Assembly (NCBI RefSeq): GCF_000143845.1
Contig: NC_014363.1
Span: 1,039,186 to 1,103,185, forward strand
Origin: Olsenella uli DSM 7084
Lineage (GTDB): Bacteria; Actinomycetota; Coriobacteriia; Coriobacteriales; Atopobiaceae
Direction of reading: 5' to 3'
Length of the DNA stretch: 64,000 nucleotides
The notes beneath the pieces are model-generated. The model searched no databases. It worked only from the letters and a program-made list of their open reading frames with translations, and was not told the origin of the DNA. Made by a program: the position numbers and the translations under genes. This document shows, one piece after another, positions 25,372 through 32,755 of this stretch (positions are counted from its first letter, which is position 1; every line of letters starts with the position of its first letter).

Positions 25372-26565
25372 ATGTCTTTTAGCCCCAAGGCGCGCTTCGT
25401 CGGCCGCAAGGCTGTGACGGCAGGGCTCGCCATGGCCCTCACTCTGGGCACCTGCATACCCGTTGCGCACGCCGACACCGCGTCCGATCTGGCCGCAGCC
25501 TCCCAGCGGCTCGAGTCGCTGGGAGCCGAGCTGTCCTCGCTCGAGGGCGACCTCGAGAACAAGACCGCGGACCTCGAGCTCACCTCGTACGAGATTGGGC
25601 AGAAGCAGAACGAGATCGACCAGACGCAGAGCCGGCTCGACCAGAAGCGCGCGGAGTTGGGCGAACAGGTCAAGAGCAACTACATCAGCGGTCCGGTCAA
25701 CTGGCTCTCGGTCCTCCTCGGCTCCACGAGCTTCGATGACCTGTCCAACCGCATCTACTACGCGGACAAGGTGAGCCAGAGCCAGTCTGACGCCATCAAC
25801 GAGGTCAAGTCCCTGGGAGACCAGCTCTCGACCCAGAAGGGCGAGCTTGAGTCCAAGCAGGCCGAGCAGCAGTCGGCCGTCGACGAGATGGAGTCCCAGG
25901 TTGCCGTCTACCAATCCAAGGTCGCCGACGCGCAGGCCTGGTACAGCTCGCTCGACGCGCAGGTCCAGCAGGAGCTGGCCGCACAGGCCGCAGCACAGTC
26001 TGCAGAGGGGACCCCATCCAACGCGGACGCGGCGCTCAACGCCGTGACGGACACGAGCGCGCCGTCGAATGCCAACAACGCTGACAACGGGTCGAACAGC
26101 GCGTCCAGCAACGCCACGAACGATGATGACAACGGGAGCGACAACGGCTCCCACGCCCAGAACAACAACTCGAACAACTCGAACAATGACAGTCATTCGA
26201 ACAACAGCTCGAATACGGCGCACGGCGGCGCATCCGGCGGTGGCCTCGGCACCGCCTACAGCATGATCGGCGTCCCCTACAAGTGGGGTGGCACCAGCGC
26301 GGACGGCGTCGATTGCTCTGGCCTCGTCTGCCACTGCTATGGCTTCGCACGCGGACGCACCACCTATGACATGATCGATTCGCTCAAGGCCTCCGGCGAC
26401 TGGAAGACCAGCGTCGACCAGCTGCAGGCGGGTGACCTCGTCTTTCCGCACAGTGGTCATGTGGGCATCTACATCGGCAACAACCAGATGATCCATGCCC
26501 CCAGTCCCGGCAGGACGGTCTGCATCACGACGCTCTACGGCTTCTACGGAGGCGGTACCTACTAG
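25372..26565 (+). CDS. Secreted NlpC/P60 peptidoglycan endopeptidase with coiled-coil N-terminus
   Basis: This 397-residue exported hydrolase cuts the peptidoglycan stem peptide. A signal peptide covers about 1-34 (cleavage after AHA). Residues 36-205 form a long coiled coil of Gln/Glu/Ser/Ala heptads, as in RipA- and PcsB-like proteins that are activated at the divisome. A low-complexity Asn/Ser/Asp-rich linker runs from about 206 to 283. The NlpC/P60 domain fills 285-397, with the nucleophile in VDCSGL near 314 and catalytic His in SGHVGIY near 363, with HAP further on. A strong terminator follows the stop, and the preceding gap of 159 bases suggests its own promoter. Confidence 0.93.
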   Translation: MSFSPKARFVGRKAVTAGLAMALTLGTCIPVAHADTASDLAAASQRLESLGAELSSLEGDLENKTADLELTSYEIGQKQNEIDQTQSRLDQKRAELGEQVKSNYISGPVNWLSVLLGSTSFDDLSNRIYYADKVSQSQSDAINEVKSLGDQLSTQKGELESKQAEQQSAVDEMESQVAVYQSKVADAQAWYSSLDAQVQQELAAQAAAQSAEGTPSNADAALNAVTDTSAPSNANNADNGSNSASSNATNDDDNGSDNGSHAQNNNSNNSNNDSHSNNSSNTAHGGASGGGLGTAYSMIGVPYKWGGTSADGVDCSGLVCHCYGFARGRTTYDMIDSLKASGDWKTSVDQLQAGDLVFPHSGHVGIYIGNNQMIHAPSPGRTVCITTLYGFYGGGTY

Positions 26566-26590
26566 CCCCTTGCATGCATTCGGACTGTGA

Positions 26591-26617
26591 CGGCCACCTC
26601 AAGGAGGTGGCCGTTTT
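26591..26617 (+). terminator. Rho-independent terminator of the NlpC/P60 gene
   Basis: A perfect 10-bp stem, CGGCCACCTC (26591-26600) with GAGGTGGCCG (26604-26613), has a 3-base loop and runs into TTTTAT. It starts 25 bases after the NlpC/P60 stop. Confidence 0.9.
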
Positions 26618-26683
26618 ATGATGTGAGGACATGGCCCAAGGTATCGACACGGGCCACAGGCGCATGAGATGAGACGAGGGGAC

Positions 26684-28324
26684 ATGGCGGGGAAGCGCGA
26701 CATACAGAGGCGCTTCTCCAGGCGCCTGCAAGTCGACATGGTCGGGGAGGGTCTGCTCGTGGGCCTGGCCGGCGGAGGCGTCGTGACGCTCTACCGGCTC
26801 TCGCTGGGAAAGGCCGAGGAGGCGCTCTCCATCATCGCCACGGCCATCTCCGGATCGCCACTGCTCATCGCCTCATGGTTCATCGCCCTCGCAGCGCTCG
26901 GCGCCATCGTCTGCAGGCTCATGGTCTGGGAGCCCTACACACAGGGGTCCGGCATACCGCAGATCGACGCCGAGGTCATGGGGAGGATCGACATGCCCTG
27001 GTGGCGCGTCCTCCTCGCCAAGTTCGTCGAGGGCACCCTCTGTGCCCTGGGAGGCCTCTCCCTGGGACGGGAGGGGCCCAGCGTTCAGCTGGGGGGCGTC
27101 GCGGGCAAAGCGGTCTCCAGGCTACTGAGGCGTGACAGGGGGGAGGAGCGCCTCCTCACCACCTGCGGAGCCGCCGCCGGGATGTCGGCGGCGTTCAACG
27201 CGCCACTGACGGGCACGCTCTTTGCCATCGAGGAGATCCACCGCGAGTTCAGCGGCCCGCTCCTCGTAGCGGTCATGGCGGCTACGATAGCATCGGACTT
27301 CCTGGTCTCGCAGGTGCTGGGCGTCCGTCCGGTGCTCGAGTTCACCTTCACGCGTGACCTGCCGCACGGCTACTACCCCTACATCCTGGCACTGGGGCTG
27401 TTCTGCGGCTTTGCCGGGGCCCTGCACAACCAGGGCATGTTCCTTGCCTCCAGGCTCTACGGCCGCATCAGGAGGGGAGCCCCCTACACGCGCCTCGCCG
27501 TGCCGTTTGCGCTCGCCGGTGTGGCCGTGCTCCTGTGGCCCGAACTCACCTGCGGAGGGGACCGCATCATCAAGCTCGTCATGGCCCCCGGGGTGCTTCC
27601 CCTGGGCACGATTGCGGCCCTGCTGCTGGGGAAGTATGCCTTCACGACGCTGTGCTTCGGCTCGGGCGCGCCGGGGGGGACGCTGTTCCCGCTGTGCGTT
27701 ATGGGCTCGCTCTGCGGCGCGCTCTTCGCCGTGGCGGCGACCAACTGCATGGGGCTTCCCGGAATCTTCGTGACCAACTTCATCGTGCTGGGCATAGGCG
27801 GCCTGTTCGCGAGCGTCGTGAGGGCACCGGTGACTGCCGTCGTGCTGGCCTTCGAGCTCACGGGTAGCCTCGATGCACTGCTATCCGTGTCCATCGTCTC
27901 GATCATCGCATACGTCACAGCCAACCTTCTGCACGTCGATCCGTTCTACGAACATCTGTTCGCGAGACTCATCGGCGCACAGCCCGTGGGTCCACGCGCG
28001 GGCGGCCCACAAAAGGCGGGCGGGGATGCCACGGCATGCCCTGGAGGCACATCCAGCCATGCAGACGAGAAGATACTGCAGACACACGTGGTGGGTGCAG
28101 GATCTCAGGCTGAGGGCCGGCTCGTCAGGGATGTCTCCTGGCCCCATGGGGCGCGCATCGTCATCATCGAACGTGCGGGCCAGGAGGTTTTGCCGACCGG
28201 GGACACACGTCTGGAAGCCTCGGACAGCCTGGTGTTCATCATCTCGTCGAGCGACGAGTACGCGGCCGAGACCGACTTGCGCAAGCTCCTGCGCGGATCG
28301 CTCGAGTCCAAGCGCACGCCCTAG
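26684..28324 (+). CDS. ClC-family chloride/proton antiporter with C-terminal TrkA_C-like domain
   Basis: The 546-residue membrane protein has the ClC core (about 25-450) and a cytoplasmic tail. The selectivity motifs are present: GSGIPQ near 89, GREGPSVQ near 128 (external gating glutamate), and GLFASVVRAPVTAVV near 368. The internal proton glutamate region reads FAIEEIHREF near 179. Having both glutamates argues for a Cl-/H+ exchanger rather than a channel. The last 80 residues resemble the RCK_C/TrkA_C regulatory domain (GDTRLEASDSLVFI). ATG 26684 has GAGGGG just upstream; ATG 26669 is an alternative. A single gene between two hairpins. Confidence 0.9.
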   Translation: MAGKRDIQRRFSRRLQVDMVGEGLLVGLAGGGVVTLYRLSLGKAEEALSIIATAISGSPLLIASWFIALAALGAIVCRLMVWEPYTQGSGIPQIDAEVMGRIDMPWWRVLLAKFVEGTLCALGGLSLGREGPSVQLGGVAGKAVSRLLRRDRGEERLLTTCGAAAGMSAAFNAPLTGTLFAIEEIHREFSGPLLVAVMAATIASDFLVSQVLGVRPVLEFTFTRDLPHGYYPYILALGLFCGFAGALHNQGMFLASRLYGRIRRGAPYTRLAVPFALAGVAVLLWPELTCGGDRIIKLVMAPGVLPLGTIAALLLGKYAFTTLCFGSGAPGGTLFPLCVMGSLCGALFAVAATNCMGLPGIFVTNFIVLGIGGLFASVVRAPVTAVVLAFELTGSLDALLSVSIVSIIAYVTANLLHVDPFYEHLFARLIGAQPVGPRAGGPQKAGGDATACPGGTSSHADEKILQTHVVGAGSQAEGRLVRDVSWPHGARIVIIERAGQEVLPTGDTRLEASDSLVFIISSSDEYAAETDLRKLLRGSLESKRTP

Positions 28325-28341
28325 GACGGGCCCGAAGCGAC

Positions 28342-28367
28342 CCGGGGCCTCCACTAGGGGACCCCGG
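28342..28367. terminator. Hairpin after the ClC gene
   Basis: CCGGGG (28342-28347) pairs with CCCCGG (28362-28367), and the stem continues inwards with mismatches to a short loop. It lies 17 bases after the ClC stop. A real T-run is missing (CTATTGC follows), so it is a probable but imperfect terminator between convergent genes. Confidence 0.5.
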
Positions 28368-28532
28368 CTATTGCAATGCGACACCACGGTCGGAGCCACC
28401 GGAAAGTCTCGTCCTATCCAATTTACTTTACATAAGATATATTATCGCAGTTTTAAGAGGAGCGGGAAGGGGGACCGTCCGCACCCCAGCGCTACGGGAC
28501 GCTCCGATCCGGTGGCCATGCCGATCGAGGCG

Positions 28533-29480
28533 CTAGCCCTCGATGGGCTGGCCGAGATACGCAGAGGCGCTCGTTGCGGCAACGGCCCCGTCCGCCGCCG
28601 CCGTGATGATCTGGCGCAACGGCTTCTGCCTGACGTCGCCCGCCGCAAACAGACCCGGCGTAGACGTCTCCATGCGATCGTTCGTGACCACGTAGCCCCT
28701 CTCGTCAAGCGCGGCCAGACCGTCGAGGAGCCCAGAGGCGGGCACGCGTCCCACGAACACGAACACGCCAAAGGACCCCTCGTCGAACTCCCTGGTCTCC
28801 TCGTCGCCAGAACGAGTGTCCCTCAATGTGATGGAGCGCGGAAGCCGGTCGCCCTCGAGACGGATGACCTGCGTGTTGAACATCACGTCAACCTTGTCGC
28901 TCTCCTCCACCTGACGCGCCACGGACGCCTGGGCCCGCAGGTGGTCCTTGCGGACGACCATCGTGACATGGTCGGCAAACTTGGTGAGGAACAGGGCCTC
29001 CTCGGCAGCCGAGTTGCCGCCACCGATGACGAACACGCGCTTGCCACGATAGAACATGCCATCGCAGGTAGCGCAGTACGAGACGCCATGTCCACCAAAG
29101 TGCTCCTCGCCATCGAAGCCGACATGCCGCGGCGTGGCGCCGCCCGCAACGATGACCGTGCGGCTCACGTACGATCCGACAGGCGTCGAGACGCTGAAGA
29201 GACCCGCATCGTCGTCATGCGAGATCTTCTCGACGTTTGACATCTCGATGGTGGCGCCAAGGTCTTCTGCCTGCGCCTTCATGGCGTCAGTCAACGTGAA
29301 CCCGTCCGTATGCGGGACTCCCGGATAGTTGTCGACCTCGCTGGTCAGGATGACCTGCCCGCCAACAGCCTCTTGTTCCAGCACGACGGTGTCAAGCAGG
29401 GCCCGCTGGGCATAGATGGCCGCAGACAGTCCCGCAGGTCCTCCACCGACGATCACGAGATCCTTGACTTCGGTATCCAT
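28533..29480 (-). CDS. trxB: Thioredoxin-disulfide reductase
   Basis: TrxB transfers electrons from NADPH through FAD to thioredoxin. The protein has 315 residues, the usual length of the low-molecular-weight type. FAD motif GGGPAG is at 12-17, the redox-active CATC at 136-139, the NADPH motif GGGNSAAEE at 153-161, and the second FAD site TSTPGLFAAGDV near 280-291. The ATG at 29480 has AAGGAG in front (CCAAGGAGTGCGCA). No thioredoxin gene is adjacent. It is a single gene on the minus strand with a 273-base upstream region that contains a large inverted repeat. Confidence 0.96.
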   Translation of the reverse strand: MDTEVKDLVIVGGGPAGLSAAIYAQRALLDTVVLEQEAVGGQVILTSEVDNYPGVPHTDGFTLTDAMKAQAEDLGATIEMSNVEKISHDDDAGLFSVSTPVGSYVSRTVIVAGGATPRHVGFDGEEHFGGHGVSYCATCDGMFYRGKRVFVIGGGNSAAEEALFLTKFADHVTMVVRKDHLRAQASVARQVEESDKVDVMFNTQVIRLEGDRLPRSITLRDTRSGDEETREFDEGSFGVFVFVGRVPASGLLDGLAALDERGYVVTNDRMETSTPGLFAAGDVRQKPLRQIITAAADGAVAATSASAYLGQPIEG

Positions 29481-29566
29481 TGCGCACTCCTTGGAGATAG
29501 ATGTGATGCCTGTTTGCCTGGGGCTATCCTACCCTCTCCCAACGTCTTGCTTTCTCGCCCATAAAA

Positions 29567-29597
29567 AGGACGTATACAATCTATTTGTATACGTCCT
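29567..29597. repeat. Perfect 13-bp inverted repeat upstream of trxB (operator or terminator)
   Basis: AGGACGTATACAA (29567-29579) is mirrored exactly by TTGTATACGTCCT (29585-29597) around a 5-base centre. On the minus strand the structure is followed by TTTTTAT (29567-29561), as in a terminator. It lies 87 bases upstream of trxB and well after the permease's own terminator. The arms contain GTATAC, AT-rich for this genome, which would also suit an operator. Confidence 0.75.
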
Positions 29598-29708
29598 ATA
29601 TACTAAGCACGACGAGGAGGCGGCCTCAACGGAATGCCACGTGGAACCCGTCCTCGACCACAGGGTGCAACCCGTCTCCCCCGTCATGCACGTGACGACA
29701 TGGAAAGA

Positions 29709-29728
29709 GGGCCCGGCAAGCCGGGCCC
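29709..29728 (-). terminator. Terminator of the NCS2 permease gene
   Basis: An 8-bp stem GGGCCCGG/CCGGGCCC (29709-29716, 29721-29728) with loop CAAG (plus strand) lies 26 bases after the permease stop. On the minus strand it is followed by TCTTTCC, a short pyrimidine tract. Confidence 0.7.
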
Positions 29729-29753
29729 CAAACAGGGAGACCATGCATAGAGG

Positions 29754-31073
29754 CTACGCGATGAAGAAGTACACCACGAAGGCAAGGGTCGCGACCCACA
29801 TGAGGGGTTTCACCTTCCTGATCTGCCCCGTGACGGCAGCAACGAGGACGTAGGCGATGAAGCCGAACCCTATGCCGTTCGAGATGGAATAGGTGAAGGG
29901 CACGCCAGCGATGATCATGAAGGCGGGGAAGCTCTCGAGGAGGTCGGACCAGTCGATCTCAATGACCTCGCTCATCATCAGGAAGCCGACAAGCACCAGG
30001 GCGCCACAGGTGGCGGCAGAGCTGATGATGGTGATGATGGGTGCGAAGAAGGACGCGAGTATGAAGAGGATACCCGTCACAACGGAGGTCAGGCCCGTGC
30101 GACCGCCGTCGGCTGCGCCGGACGCCGACTCGACGAAGGTGGTGATGGACGAGGCTCCGACGAGGCCACCGACCGCCGCGGCCGCAGAGTCGACGATCAG
30201 GATCTCCTTGATGTCCTCGACGTTGCCATCCTCGGTGAGGAACTCACCCTGCTTGGCGACGGCCATGGCGGTGCCCATGGTGTCGAAGAAGTCGGACATC
30301 ATGAGGGAGAACGCAAATATGAGCAGCGTTGGGGTCACGAAGACCTTGACGATGCCCATGGTGCCCGTGGCATCGCTCATGAAGGGTGCCCCGAACGAGG
30401 AGAAGTCGAGAGGGGCGACGAGCCCGGTCGGCATCTGGGTGATGCCCAGGGGAATGCCGGCGATGACGGCAATGATGATGCCGATGAGCAGGGAGCCCTT
30501 GACGTCCATGGAATAGAGGACCACGGTGGCGGCGATCGAGATGGCGCCGACTATGAACGTGGGGTCGGTGACGCTGTTGAGCGCGACGAGGGTGGACTCG
30601 CTGGCGACGATGATGCCACCGTCCTTGAGGCCGATCATGGCGATGAAGAGGCCCAGGCCGACGGAGATGCCATGACGCAGCGAGACGGGGATGGCGTCCA
30701 TGATGGCCTCGCGCAGTCCGCAGAGAACGAGGATGAGGATGGCGACCCCCTCGACGAAGATGACGGCCATGGCCGCGTGCCAGTCACCACCCGCAACGCC
30801 GACGAGCGTGAAGGCCACGACGGCATTGACGCCCATGCCCGAGGCGCAGGCCAGCGGGCGGTTGGCGAAGGTCCCCATGAGGATGGTCATGACGCCGGCG
30901 CCCAGGCAGGTCGCCGTGACGGCCGCATTCGCAGGAATGCCTGCGGCGACCATCAGCGACGGGTTGACGGCGATGATGTACGCCATCGCAAGGAAGGTGG
31001 TGAGACCGGCCCTGATCTCCTGACCTGTGCTCGAGCCCCTCTCTACCGCCTTGAAGAACTGTTCCATTTCCAT
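29754..31073 (-). CDS. NCS2-family purine permease (AzgA/PbuG-like)
   Basis: This 439-residue inner-membrane protein has about 12-14 hydrophobic segments and belongs to the xanthine/uracil-vitamin C family. The beginning (GSSTGQEIRAGLTTFLAMAYIIAVNP) and motifs such as DFFDTMGTA and VGGLVGASSITTFVESASG are typical of the AzgA/PbuG branch, which imports hypoxanthine, adenine or guanine by proton symport. The second segment belongs to the substrate-binding region. ATG 31073 or the ATG two codons later (31067) is the start, with AAGGA upstream. It lies 70 bases downstream of dut, separated by a hairpin. The exact purine specificity is not visible. Confidence 0.9.
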   Translation of the reverse strand: MEMEQFFKAVERGSSTGQEIRAGLTTFLAMAYIIAVNPSLMVAAGIPANAAVTATCLGAGVMTILMGTFANRPLACASGMGVNAVVAFTLVGVAGGDWHAAMAVIFVEGVAILILVLCGLREAIMDAIPVSLRHGISVGLGLFIAMIGLKDGGIIVASESTLVALNSVTDPTFIVGAISIAATVVLYSMDVKGSLLIGIIIAVIAGIPLGITQMPTGLVAPLDFSSFGAPFMSDATGTMGIVKVFVTPTLLIFAFSLMMSDFFDTMGTAMAVAKQGEFLTEDGNVEDIKEILIVDSAAAAVGGLVGASSITTFVESASGAADGGRTGLTSVVTGILFILASFFAPIITIISSAATCGALVLVGFLMMSEVIEIDWSDLLESFPAFMIIAGVPFTYSISNGIGFGFIAYVLVAAVTGQIRKVKPLMWVATLAFVVYFFIA

Positions 31074-31100
31074 CCTTTCCTTCTCATGAGTGCAACGAAG

Positions 31101-31132
31101 ACGCCGGCATTCCAGGCTCAGAATGCCGGCGT
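31101..31132 (-). terminator. Hairpin between dut and the permease
   Basis: ACGCCGGCATTC (31101-31112) and GAATGCCGGCGT (31121-31132) form a perfect 12-bp stem with an 8-base loop. On the minus strand it follows the dut stop by 11 bases. The downstream tract (CTTCGTTGC) is poor in T, so termination may be incomplete, leaving read-through into the permease gene. Confidence 0.65.
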
Positions 31133-31143
31133 GTCCATCGGCG

Positions 31144-31590
31144 TCAGACGCCGCTTGAACCGAAGCCGCCCTCCCCGCGGTCGGTCTCGTCCAGACGATC
31201 GACCTCCTGGAGGGACACGATGGGGACGCGTTGTATGACAAGCTGGGCGATTCGATCGCCACGCGCGATGCAAATGTCATCCGTAGGGCTCAGGTTAATG
31301 GCGCAGACCTTGAGTTCGCCACGATAGTGGGCATCGACCAGGCCGGGCGTGTTGGCCATGGACAACCCCACCTTGTATGCCATCCCACTGCGTGGCTGCA
31401 CGAAGCCCGCAAAGCCCTCGGGAATGGCAATCGCCAGACCGGTACCGATGAGACGGCGCTCAAGCGGCTTGAGCACAAGCTCCTCGTTCGAGCGTAGGTC
31501 CAGCCCCGCATCGCCAGCATAGGCATAGGTGGGCAGCCTGACCGTCGGGTCGAGGCGTTTGATGGGAAGCACGAGCTGTTCTGTTGTCAT
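31144..31590 (-). CDS. dut: Deoxyuridine 5'-triphosphate nucleotidohydrolase
   Basis: Dut hydrolyses dUTP to dUMP and pyrophosphate, keeping uracil out of DNA. The 148-residue protein has all five motifs of the trimeric family: AGDAGLDL (25-32), RSGMA (67-71), GLVDAHYRGE (83-92), RGDRIAQLVI (110-119) and the C-terminal P-loop-like arm GEGGFGSSG (139-147). Its ATG overlaps the nrdR stop (ATGA), so dut and the ribonucleotide-reductase repressor are translated from one message. This groups DNA-precursor control next to lexA. Confidence 0.96.
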   Translation of the reverse strand: MTTEQLVLPIKRLDPTVRLPTYAYAGDAGLDLRSNEELVLKPLERRLIGTGLAIAIPEGFAGFVQPRSGMAYKVGLSMANTPGLVDAHYRGELKVCAINLSPTDDICIARGDRIAQLVIQRVPIVSLQEVDRLDETDRGEGGFGSSGV

Positions 31591-32036
31591 ATGGAAAGGC
31601 TCCGAAGCTCTTCGTTGAACTCGTCGACGTCCTTGAAGTCTCGATAGACCGATGCGAAGCGAACGTAGGCGACCTTGTCGACATCCACAAGGCGCTGCAG
31701 GACCATCCGACCGATCTCCTGAGAGAGGACTTCCATGTGCCCGCCGTCCCTCAGCTCCGACTCGATGGAATCAATGAGAGCGTTGAGGGACCCGATGGGG
31801 ATGTCGCGCTTGACGGTCGCGGCAACCAGGCCGCGCATGACCTTTTGGCGATCAAAGGTCTCCTTTCGCCCATCCTTTTTTATGACCAGGATGGGCATCT
31901 CTTCACGACGCTCGTACGTCGTGAAGCGCGTGCCACATTTGACACACTCACGCCTGCGCCTGATGGCATCCGTGCTTTCGGAAGGTCGAGAATCGACAAC
32001 CTTGGACTCGTCACAACCGCACTTGGGACAGCGCAT
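31587..32036 (-). CDS. nrdR: Transcriptional repressor NrdR
   Basis: NrdR represses ribonucleotide reductase genes when its ATP-cone binds (d)ATP. The 149-residue protein has an N-terminal zinc ribbon with C3-x2-C6 and C31-x2-C34 (MRCPKCG, CVKCGTRF), followed by the ATP-cone domain (VIKKDGRKETFDRQKVMRG near 50-68). The ATG at 32036 is chosen because the zinc ribbon must start the protein; the frame is open further upstream. It is co-transcribed with dut and lies downstream of the LysM gene. The order LysM protein-nrdR with lexA divergent matches the divS-nrdR/lexA arrangement known in Corynebacterium. Confidence 0.97.
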   Translation of the reverse strand: MRCPKCGCDESKVVDSRPSESTDAIRRRRECVKCGTRFTTYERREEMPILVIKKDGRKETFDRQKVMRGLVAATVKRDIPIGSLNALIDSIESELRDGGHMEVLSQEIGRMVLQRLVDVDKVAYVRFASVYRDFKDVDEFNEELRSLSI

Positions 32037-32125
32037 CTTCCCTCCCGATCTCTTGGATACCCTATGGGAAGATAGCACATGAAAGTTACCAGCTACGACA
32101 AGAGATGGGAAGTGCAACCGATTGG

Positions 32126-32566
32126 TTACCGCCTGACGGGAACGACGAGGGTCTGTCCGAGAGCAAGTTCGCTCGTGCCCAGGTGGTTGGCACGACGAAT
32201 CCAGCTGCTAACGTCCTGGACGGATGCGCCCTCGACGCCGTGGTCCTCGGAGATGCTCCAAAGGGAGTCCCCCGCACTGACAGAGATCGTCTCGGTCCCG
32301 ATGCCATCGAAGGTCTCGGCAAGCCTGGATTCCGACGCATCGGCCGTGACGACGGAGATGACGACGCACGCGATGAGGACGAGCGTGGCGCACAGGGCGA
32401 AGAGTGGACCCGCGAGGGCGCGGGTGGACCCTCTCGCGTCTCCTTCCGCGGTCGGGATGACGACGGCGTCGAGGCTTCCCTCGATAAGGGTGAATCTGGG
32501 CCGTGTGGAAGGGAGGGACTTAAGGGCAAGGCTGCCTTCTGTCGAACAGGGAGTGCTGCGGCTCAT
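32126..32566 (-). CDS. Membrane-anchored LysM protein, probable SOS-induced division inhibitor (YneA/DivS-like)
   Basis: The protein has 146 residues: a cytoplasmic head (1-50), one transmembrane helix (about 52-74) and an extracytoplasmic LysM domain (about 94-143) with SVSAGDSLWSI at its start. A LysM protein encoded divergently from lexA is the hallmark of YneA in Bacillus, and actinobacteria have DivS or Rv2719c at the same place. These halt cell division during DNA damage. ATG 32566 has GAGGAGA in front. Its promoter (32655-32683) contains an SOS box in the spacer. Its function is inferred from position and architecture, as the sequence itself is poorly conserved. Confidence 0.82.
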   Translation of the reverse strand: MSRSTPCSTEGSLALKSLPSTRPRFTLIEGSLDAVVIPTAEGDARGSTRALAGPLFALCATLVLIACVVISVVTADASESRLAETFDGIGTETISVSAGDSLWSISEDHGVEGASVQDVSSWIRRANHLGTSELALGQTLVVPVRR

Positions 32567-32640
32567 GGTTGATTCTCCTCTCGAAGTTGTCGCCATAGTT
32601 GTAAGCGAGACGCCGGACAACAATTCGATATGCCTTTCTT

Positions 32641-32654
32641 GGAACACGTGTACT
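32641..32654. promoter_or_regulatory. Weak LexA-box-like palindrome just downstream of the LysM -10
   Basis: GGAACACGTGTACT shares the GAAC-N4-GT core, but differs at three positions from CGAACRNRYGTTYG when read on the minus strand. It lies just downstream of the -10 of the LysM promoter, where a repressor would block initiation. It contains the palindrome ACACGTGT. Confidence 0.4.
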
Positions 32655-32683
32655 ATTCTAGGAACGTACGCCTGTTCGGTCAA
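32655..32683 (-). promoter_or_regulatory. Promoter of the LysM gene
   Basis: On the minus strand TTGACC (32683-32678) and TAGAAT (32660-32655) are separated by 17 bases. The spacer holds an SOS box. The start codon lies about 89 bases downstream. Confidence 0.75.
32665..32678. promoter_or_regulatory. LexA (SOS) box in the LysM promoter spacer
   Basis: On the minus strand CGAACAGGCGTACG matches the Gram-positive/actinobacterial LexA box CGAACRNRYGTTYG at all defined positions but one. It fills the spacer between -35 and -10 of the LysM promoter, so LexA binding would exclude RNA polymerase. Confidence 0.7.
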
Positions 32684-32692
32684 GATATGTTT

Positions 32693-32706
32693 AGAACATT
32701 TGTTTG
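32693..32706. promoter_or_regulatory. LexA (SOS) box overlapping the lexA -35
   Basis: AGAACATTTGTTTG has the GAAC-N4-GTTY core of the LexA box with two deviations from CGAACRNRYGTTYG. It overlaps the first bases of the lexA -35 element, fitting autorepression. Confidence 0.65.
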
Positions 32707-32732
32707 CGTTCGCAGAAGACGGCCTGTACAAT
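32704..32732 (+). promoter_or_regulatory. Promoter of lexA
   Basis: TTGCGT (32704-32709) and TACAAT (32727-32732) are separated by 17 bases. The lexA ATG lies 24 bases after the -10, preceded by AGGAGGAG. The -35 is overlapped by an SOS box. Confidence 0.75.
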
Positions 32733-32755
32733 GGGACCTGACAGGAGGAGACATC

